The notes under the pieces are model-generated. The model did no database searches. It was given only the letters and a program-made list of their open reading frames with translations, and was not told where the DNA came from. The position numbers were made by a program, and so were the translations under genes. A DNA stretch of 64,000 nt from the NCBI GenBank assembly GCA_022559985.1, contig JAFJTR010000022.1, positions 62,001 to 126,000 on the forward strand, given 5' to 3'. Origin of the DNA: Parastagonospora avenae f. sp. tritici 18332-5. Lineage: Eukaryota > Ascomycota > Dothideomycetes > Pleosporales > Phaeosphaeriaceae. This document shows, piece by piece, positions 56,906 through 64,000 of the stretch (position 1 is its first letter; the number at the start of each line of letters is the position of its first letter).

Positions 56906-59900
56906 TCAAACCCCTTCTAAACATTCCTGCACAACAGACTCAAGCATCTTAAGTCCATAGAACCCAGCCACATTGTTATACGTGTTGAGCTTCTTCTTCA
57001 CATCGCCACGATTCTTCGTGCCCACCCATTCTCCTGCACATGCACAATGCTCCATAAACTCATTGCTTCGCAACCGCTTGCACTTGTTACACTTGAGATC
57101 CTGAGTGCACCATTCTAGCACCACCTTTTGTACTTCAGACACAAGTTTTTCTTCGATGCGGAGCTTGTCGTACGTCGAATCGCAGTTGTCGCACTTCCAC
57201 TTCGGCGGCGCAGGCGCAGTGTCCGAGCTGTTTGGCAGCACGGGTGGGAGGAGGGCAGCATCGCGACAGAGATCAAGGTCGCGGGAGCATGTGCACTCGT
57301 CGCAGATGACACCTCGAACGCTGAGTACAGCGCTGGGGTTCACAAACGCCGCTTCCGAACTAAACTCGCGAATCTCGAAGAGGTTGAGCAGTTCCTTTCG
57401 AAGCATTCGTGCTTCAAGCGATATCGCGCGGTCGAGACTGAGGACTTGCATGATTGACTTGACGAGCTGTAGGACTGGGTTCGAAAGTTTGAGATGCGAG
57501 CCAGGTAGTTGGGGAAATTCATAGTCTGCTGCAAGCTCAGGGTGGAGCATCTCTGTGTGTTGACGTCGGAGTAGTGTCGAAATCTGCTTGAACAGTGGCT
57601 TCGTGAACGTCTTCGGCAGGATCTGAGTCTGTTCGTTTGGATCGACGGTAAGCGGTCGTAGAGGGATTTGCGTAGGCCGGGGCGTCGAGCCATCTGTCAC
57701 CGTGGGTCGCTTCCTTGCATGCATGAGTTCAATGAACTCGATGACCCAGTCGTTGAAAGTTGGTTGAAGTGTCGGAGGTAGAAACTGTGCCAACTGCCAG
57801 CACATGATGTTCTCGATGGTCTGATTCTCCTCTTCGACAACCTCTTTGCATCCCTTTCCGCCATAGTTGAACTCGTCGTACCACACCAGGTAGTCCCAGT
57901 ACTCCTTGATCTCAAGCTCCATGAATTGAAACAGCTGCTTCGCCTTGATCGTCTTAATGATATACTGGCTGTAGGCATACGCATTTCCGACTTCGGCTTT
58001 CGTTGTTTGAAGCAACAAGCGATTTGGACTGGCGAAGACAATGTGGGAACCGACACGCTTGAAGTCAGCCATGAGCTGTTGCAATGTCTTCTTCGACATC
58101 ATCTCCACATAGTAGTGCAGCGACCTATCGTAGAGGAATGAGCCCGGACTGCTGACCCAGCGGACGAGATGCTGGACCATGACATCGGCCATGCTAAAGC
58201 CGGAGCCTGCCTGCACAGCTTCGATCCACCAAGCCTTGACCATCTCCCGAAGGACCATGATACCTGCACTAGCAAACGCATTGTCAGAGTAGATGACGTT
58301 GGTGCCATCATTTGCAGAGTCATACGAGGGCGCAGAGGGGTTGAAGGAGACCGAATCTGCGCCTTCAAGATCATTGACGAGAGATGAAGACAGAATCGTG
58401 TTGATGGCGAGGTTGCGCAAGCTGATATCGATACATACAGATGAGTACGTGCCGGCGTTGTTGATCGAAGGCATCTCGACCGTCTCAAGAGGGCCGAGTA
58501 TATCATCTTTCTCGTAGCCGGCATGATCTGGCTTTGCTTGGCCAGACCACCAGAGGATGACTCGCTCCTTCTGTAACCGACGCGCATAAGCAACATCGAT
58601 CAAGAAGCGCGGATCGTTGCTTTCGAGATTGCAAAGCGGGATATCTCCATAGCGAGAGAGCTCGAGAAGATGCGCTACCCATGATCCGAGATCAAGGTAG
58701 TGACTTACAAGGCGCTTCGCAATGAATGCCTGCCAGCCAAGAGGAGGAAGCTGCTTGTCGGTCTCATCTGGATGCAATGGGAGAATAGGGAGGTCTTTCA
58801 GGACTGGGATGTCGTGCGAGATTAAAGCCTGGTTAGGCGACTGCATCACCACGATAATTGGCTTGCTTTCGTCCGCCTTCATTTTCTTGATCACGTCACC
58901 AAGCTCAAGCAGAGCTTTGCGCCTCGTTGTGACCATGGTAGTCTTGAAATGAACGCTGTCCTGGTAGTCGATCATTGTTTGCCATGGCTCTCCCTGGTTG
59001 TCTTCCATGCGTCTACGCACCGCATCGCTGTAGATGCGATCAACATTTGGCATGCCTTGTGCGTCCTTGGTCTTGTTCTGGATGATGATGTATGCGTCGT
59101 TCTTCGACGTCAAGAAAACTGCATAGATGTGACGGTCGCCACTGCTGACGTGGTATACATATAGGTAGCTCATCTGTGCATCGGCGAGGTACGTCTTTTG
59201 CGACGGTACCCTTCGTAGCGCCGACAGGTCAAAACCTTGCTCTAAGCCCTTGCCGAGAACACCTTTCTGCGATTCGTCAAAGGTACAGCTGCTTCCAAGT
59301 TCTAGGATGGCGCGGATATTGAGAGGCACCTGCTTCTCATATACGCCCTCGACACTAGGATGGTTAAACAGAATCGAGATGTTGGCAGACTCGTGAACAT
59401 ATGTCTGCTCTGACATCTCGAGCTTGAACAAATGTATCGAAGGATGTCCGTTTGGCAAGGTGTGGTTGACGACCTTCTCCACTGAGCACCCACTGATCGA
59501 GACATCTGGTAGATCTTCACTTCTCAAATTCAGATACAACTGTCGAGGCACGATGACCTTGAGTATGTGGATTTTCTTGTCGAGCAGGACGAACGCCTTG
59601 ACCTCTCCAGGTGTTTCGGTTGGTCGTAATTGAACAAGTTGCCAGGTGCTGATGAATAGCGATTGGGCTTGGTTCCTGAAGAAGGTGCTAATAGCATCGT
59701 TTGAGTCGACAGGCTTCTCACCGAACAGCTGTCGTCGCCTCTTTCGTGCTTGTGCTTGAATCTTCCACTTTTGCTTCTGATACATAAGCCATCCGGAGTA
59801 GTCGGTGGTAATGGACGGCATGATCTTCGGTAGCGCGGCGTAGGGATCGGTTTGGACGGGTACCGCTGGTTCAGGCTCCTTGCGCTTGGCAACCATCTTT

Positions 59901-62900
59901 GTCACGATTCCTTTCTTCATCTGTGATTGAGCCTGGGACACCTTCGCTGCGCCAAAGTCTTCGAGATCGCCAGAGAGCTTGTTGTTGGCAATGTTCGCAT
60001 CACCGTTCGTTAGCGGCTTCTTGCTGAACATGTCCGTCATCTTCTTTTGCTGGAGCTTGTCCTCCTTTTGTCTGATCCTGCGATCCAGCCATTCTGGATG
60101 TGGTACTCTAGGAACAGGATTCCGCACTTTCTGGTAGGCTGCAGGAATAGTGATGAGCTTCTGAATGACAGAGGCGAGACGTTCGCGGTAGTAGTCCCAG
60201 TCGAGAACTGTTCGCGGATCCATGTCGCCTGGATCTTCCTTCATCCATTTCCTCAGGAAGTATCTCTTTACTGACTCTTCGGCCGAAAAAATGGACATAG
60301 GAATCGCACGTTCCGTGACAGGTGCATTGCGAGGAGTTTTCGAGATGATGTACTTGCAGTTCAAGCCCTTATCCTTGACCATCTGCTCGCCCAGGAACTC
60401 TGCAAGACGTTTAGCCGTCGTGATAGCGGTCGACTTCTGTGCTCCGTACTCCTCCAGTGTCTTTGTCATGCTCTTGTTCTCAACAATGAGGTCGATTAGC
60501 TCTTCGTCTGCTAGTGACGCACCGCGAGTGTCTAGAATGTCGAGCCAGCGATTCGCGACATTTGCGACTGCACCGTAGGTCTCTTCGAGGGTCGTTCCCT
60601 CCAAGAAGAACTTGAATATCTGAGCCTGGAAGTTCTTGATGAGTTTCAGCTCACCACGACGCTTCACCTCGAAACCTTTCAGCTCAGCTAGACTGCCGTC
60701 GTGATTGAAGACAGCGTAACGCTTCTTCAAGTTCTTGTCCTCCTCTTTCGACGTCGGTAGAATCATAGCCTTGTACGGTCCGTCGACTTCAAAGAAGATG
60801 GAGTTATCGCTGTGCTTGTCGTAGCGGAAGTTGACTGGGTCGGCCAATGTCTCGTACTGATGGTTGGTGTACTGTGCGTGTACCAGATGATTCAACATAG
60901 TACAGGGATACGAGATGGTCATCTTCTTGCCGTTGCTCATCTTGAAAGAGAAGTTCTCAGGGAAGGTCGCTGGTAAGATGCACCAGATACCATCTGTATC
61001 TAGTTCCAGAGGACGTCCGATGCGCTCGACTAGAGATCTCGCAAGTTGAATGATGCGCGCGCCTGTCAAACAGGTGACACCGGCCATCTCCAGGGAGTAC
61101 CAGCGGGAACCTTTTCGCATGACGTATCCGTAGAAAGAGTTAAGAATAACCTTATGGGCCAGTTGCATGGAATCGAAAAGAACGATCATCTTCTTTGCGT
61201 GTTCGACCTCATGCGCTGGAGCTCCAGCAGCTTTGAGAGCATCAGTCTTGCCCTTCCAGACCTTTTGCTTGCCTTTGAAGTCGTAACGTCGGTCACGGAA
61301 TCCACTGACTGTGTCGACATAGAACGGGTTCTCGCGCTGGCAAATGATAGCTTCGCGCTCGATGGTCGTCGCATCGTGAACCTTGTGGTAGATCTTCTTG
61401 GAGTAGTCCGTTAGACGCTTACGGACAAGTGTGGCCTGCTCATCTTGTGAAAGCTCCTGGAATGATCGCATCGGCGAATTGGGCCACTTTCCGGAAAACC
61501 GCTCGTTCTCCAAAGCGTTGCGAACCATGTTGTACTCATCGCGCTTCGCTGGCAAGTATTCTCCTCTCCATGCCCAAGGCATTCGGCGATCACACGTCTT
61601 CCCGGGTCGATTGAAGTCGCAGGCTGCGCAGTCAGCCTCCTTGATCATGGAATCTGGCTGCAGTCGATTTGTTGTCATGATGTTGGGGTACATGGACGCG
61701 ACGTCCAAATGGTAGATCAGTGGCCGCTCATTCCGGTTGGGCGTATTCTTCAACTGCATCAGGTTATCGATGATTTCGGCCTTGATCTCGTCGTAGTTGG
61801 TAACGTCTTCCATCTTCTTCTTTTCTTCAACCTCAATGCTAAACTTCAGTGCCGCATCAAGATCGTTGATAAGTTCATCAATTGCTGTAGGGTCGACTGC
61901 AAAATTGTAGGCGATGTCACTTCGGAACACACCGGCCTCCAAAGCTTCGACGTGACCACCGACGTAAGTTTCCGACTCTAAAAGGTGGCCTTCCCAGAAT
62001 GCCTCCTTTGGCGCTTGATGCTTGTTCGGCAAGGCAATGCCTTTCTGATACGCTTGCACCATCAACAACATCTCGCACAGGGTACCAGTACCTTTTCGCA
62101 GCGCGTCGTCCGGACCCAGCGGAAGAATCTTGCACAAAGCGAAAATAAACGGATGTACGTATTTCATGTACAAGTAGTATGTGGCGACAGCATCGGAAAC
62201 GGAGTACTCGGCAAGCGTTTGCGGCCGTTCGGAGGCGTATGGAGTCATCAATTCGGGGTCGAGTTCGTCTGGATCGTAGCCTAGCTTGGCCATAGTGACA
62301 GCTTTGAGACCACGACTTCCTTGCGGTAGGTAACTGTCTCGACTAACCCAAGCGAACGCATCCATATGTGCACAGTAGTCCGATTGGTATATGTCTTCAC
62401 TGTTCTTCCTGAAGCCAATCTCTTGATACATGTCTATGCCCAATACGCTAGCTCTTGCTTCTACGAAAGGCCAATCGAAGAAGTCTCCGTTGTATGTGAC
62501 CATGACGGTTGGTTTCGCTTCCTTGATGTGCTCAAAGAAGCGCTCAAGCAGAGCTTTTTCGTCCGGCTCATTGAAGATCATGAAAGGTCCATGGTATTCC
62601 GGCTTTGGCGTGTATTCAAAATCTGAAATGTCCTCTGACACGATCTCGCGGTTGGTGATCAAGAATCCCTGCCCATCGATCATATACGACACCATCATGA
62701 TCTGGTCAATGACTGCATCCGGAAACTTCAACGGAAGTTTTGTGGTTTCGATATCGTAAGCCATGACTACTGGATCCGCAGGCGTCAAGCGGTCCTCTAT
62801 ACACTTGATCGATATCACGCCATGCTTCGCATCGACGGTGTACCAGTTTCCGATTCGAACGTCCATGTCGATGGCTACTCGAACGTGGTAGGGCACATCG

Positions 62901-63663
62901 TACTCCCTAATATCTACAATGAAATCGCTCGCATCAACTGTCGTCATGAATCGTTTCTCGTATTCGTAATCGTCGTTATCGAAGAAGTCCATGCCGGCAT
63001 TACCACTGAACGTGTTAGCACACCTTAAAAGCTATAGTCCCAGTACACTCACGTTGCTACCTCAGCATAGGTATCCATCGCATCGACGTTCTTCTTGTTC
63101 TTCTCCACTATTGGCCCAACGGCCTTTCTTACAGCCAGCAGGTCGTTGACGTTCGCGAACGTGAGTTGTAAAAACGTTCTCCGGTAGCCAGTAAGATGGT
63201 TTGGCATTGAAAGGTCCTCCTTCTCCACCTTCTTTATGGATTTGATCAGACCCTCGAAAGCCCTCCGGCAGTACTCCTCCACGTCTTGTTCCCTGCCTTT
63301 CTTGACAGCCAACAAGAAGTATGGGTCGTATTCGAGCGTGGCTTTGAATGTGTCGCCGTCCTCGCCGATAAAGTAGTAATCGACACCTGCCTTGCCACCA
63401 GGCACATTCTCGTCCTCTACTGTGGTCGAGTGCATGTTGACGAGCCATCCCACCTTCCTCTTCCCGGACTCGAAACGCGAAAACCCCATGGACTCATCGA
63501 TGCGGTTGGCTAGTCGCGTAGCTTCGAGCTTCTCTTGTTGTGATGTGCCCTCTCCACTCCGCAGTGACGAGGCATCGACTGTCTTTGGCTTCCGTGGGCC
63601 ATATGATGTGTTGCCGGCTTTGCCTACCCGGCGAAAGGGTTGGCCTGCTCGGCGCGGTGGCAT
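56906..63663 (-). CDS. POL2: DNA polymerase epsilon catalytic subunit A (POL2)
   Basis: Leading-strand replicative polymerase with proofreading. Two exons (63663..63053 and 63005..56906) join across a 47-bp intron (GTGAGT donor, GTTCAG acceptor) in YAEVAT-GNAGMDFF. The product is 2236 aa, matching the family. The exonuclease domain has D288 and E290 in VMAYDIETTKLPLKF, then VTYNGDFFDWPF and YSVSDAVATYYLY. The polymerase domain has motif A YHLDVASMYPNIM (about 640), motif B QLAHKVILNSFYGYVMRKGS, and motif C ELDTDGIWCIL. The P-domain and inactive C-terminal polymerase-like half follow. The end carries two zinc/Fe-S cysteine clusters (CDECTCSRDLDLC...CDNC and CNKCKRLRSNEFMEHCAC). The N-terminal 45 residues are basic and disordered. 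Confidence 0.97.
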
Positions 63664-64000
63664 ATTGTGTGTGAGGAGGTAAAGGAGATATTAAATCTAG
63701 TATGAGCAGGTCAGGGTATCATTGGGGCAAGTGAAAGACCGAAAAGCGCTGTAGAATCGAGAATTGGCAGAGGAGTGTATGTAAAGTGGTGCAAATGGGG
63801 GGATGCATGGCACATATTGCACGCGACGCGTGCATCGCGTGCATCGCGTTCGGCGCCTTTCCTTATTGGGTAAATTGATTTGCGCCACAGACTGTGGCTC
63901 GTGCCCGCCGCATGTGCGTCGTTGGTGTCATGGATATTTTTCGGGCCTTTTTCCATACCCACCAAGGCCTGGATGAGTGGAACGACGATGACACCGCTCA
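63664..64000. promoter_or_regulatory. POL2 upstream region with MCB-type motif
   Basis: Contains ACGCGT at 63826-63831, the MluI cell-cycle box bound by MBF, about 165 bp upstream of the POL2 ATG. It is embedded in a tandem (GCGTGCATC)-like repeat spanning about 63822-63850. In yeasts POL2 and other replication genes are driven in G1/S through this element; the same use here is inferred. Confidence 0.5.

Overview
The window is nuclear DNA of a filamentous ascomycete (Pezizomycotina). Most genes are split by short introns of about 50-70 bp (GTAAGT/GTATGT donors, CTAAC/CTAAT-like branch sites, CAG/TAG acceptors). Fungus-specific genes are present: a POM152 nucleoporin, FIG1, an HSP12/HSP9-type stress protein and an extracellular cupredoxin. 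There are no operons and I found no convincing tRNA, rRNA, transposase or CRISPR array. The exact class cannot be fixed from sequence alone; gene content and intron style would fit Dothideomycetes. Exon coordinates given in the entries were derived by hand from splice signals and checked for reading-frame closure.

Layout. 0-9.6 kb: the N-terminal part of a 2H-phosphoesterase/EEP-nuclease fusion running off the left edge, an F-box protein, a ThuA-like protein, POM152, and a UCH deubiquitinase divergent from POM152. 10.9-21.2 kb: linker histone H1 (six exons), FIG1, an HSP12-type stress gene behind a long promoter region, a secreted RNase T2, and cytosolic serine hydroxymethyltransferase. 21.8-32.8 kb: condensin SMC4, ribosomal protein uL11, a GT8-type membrane glycosyltransferase, and a secreted GH20 hexosaminidase. 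33-41.3 kb: a gene-poor tract with a BTB protein of unresolved 5' end, a secreted cupredoxin and two genes that look decayed. 41.5-64 kb: RRP6, a MAPEG protein, GGA, TSR3, a seven-helix membrane protein, an unknown three-helix membrane protein, a TauD-like dioxygenase, and DNA polymerase epsilon POL2 at the right edge.

How the genes relate. Most are housekeeping genes of chromatin and DNA replication (H1, SMC4, POL2), RNA processing and ribosome biogenesis (RRP6, TSR3, uL11), nuclear pore and trafficking (POM152, GGA) and one-carbon metabolism (SHMT). The accessory part comprises secreted and surface proteins (RNase T2, hexosaminidase, cupredoxin) and the decayed tract. I see no secondary-metabolite cluster. 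The most interesting items are the putative RNA-repair-type fusion at the left edge, the adjacent decayed genes with C-to-T style stop codons, a perfect hairpin upstream of the HSP12-type gene, and an MCB-containing repeat upstream of POL2.
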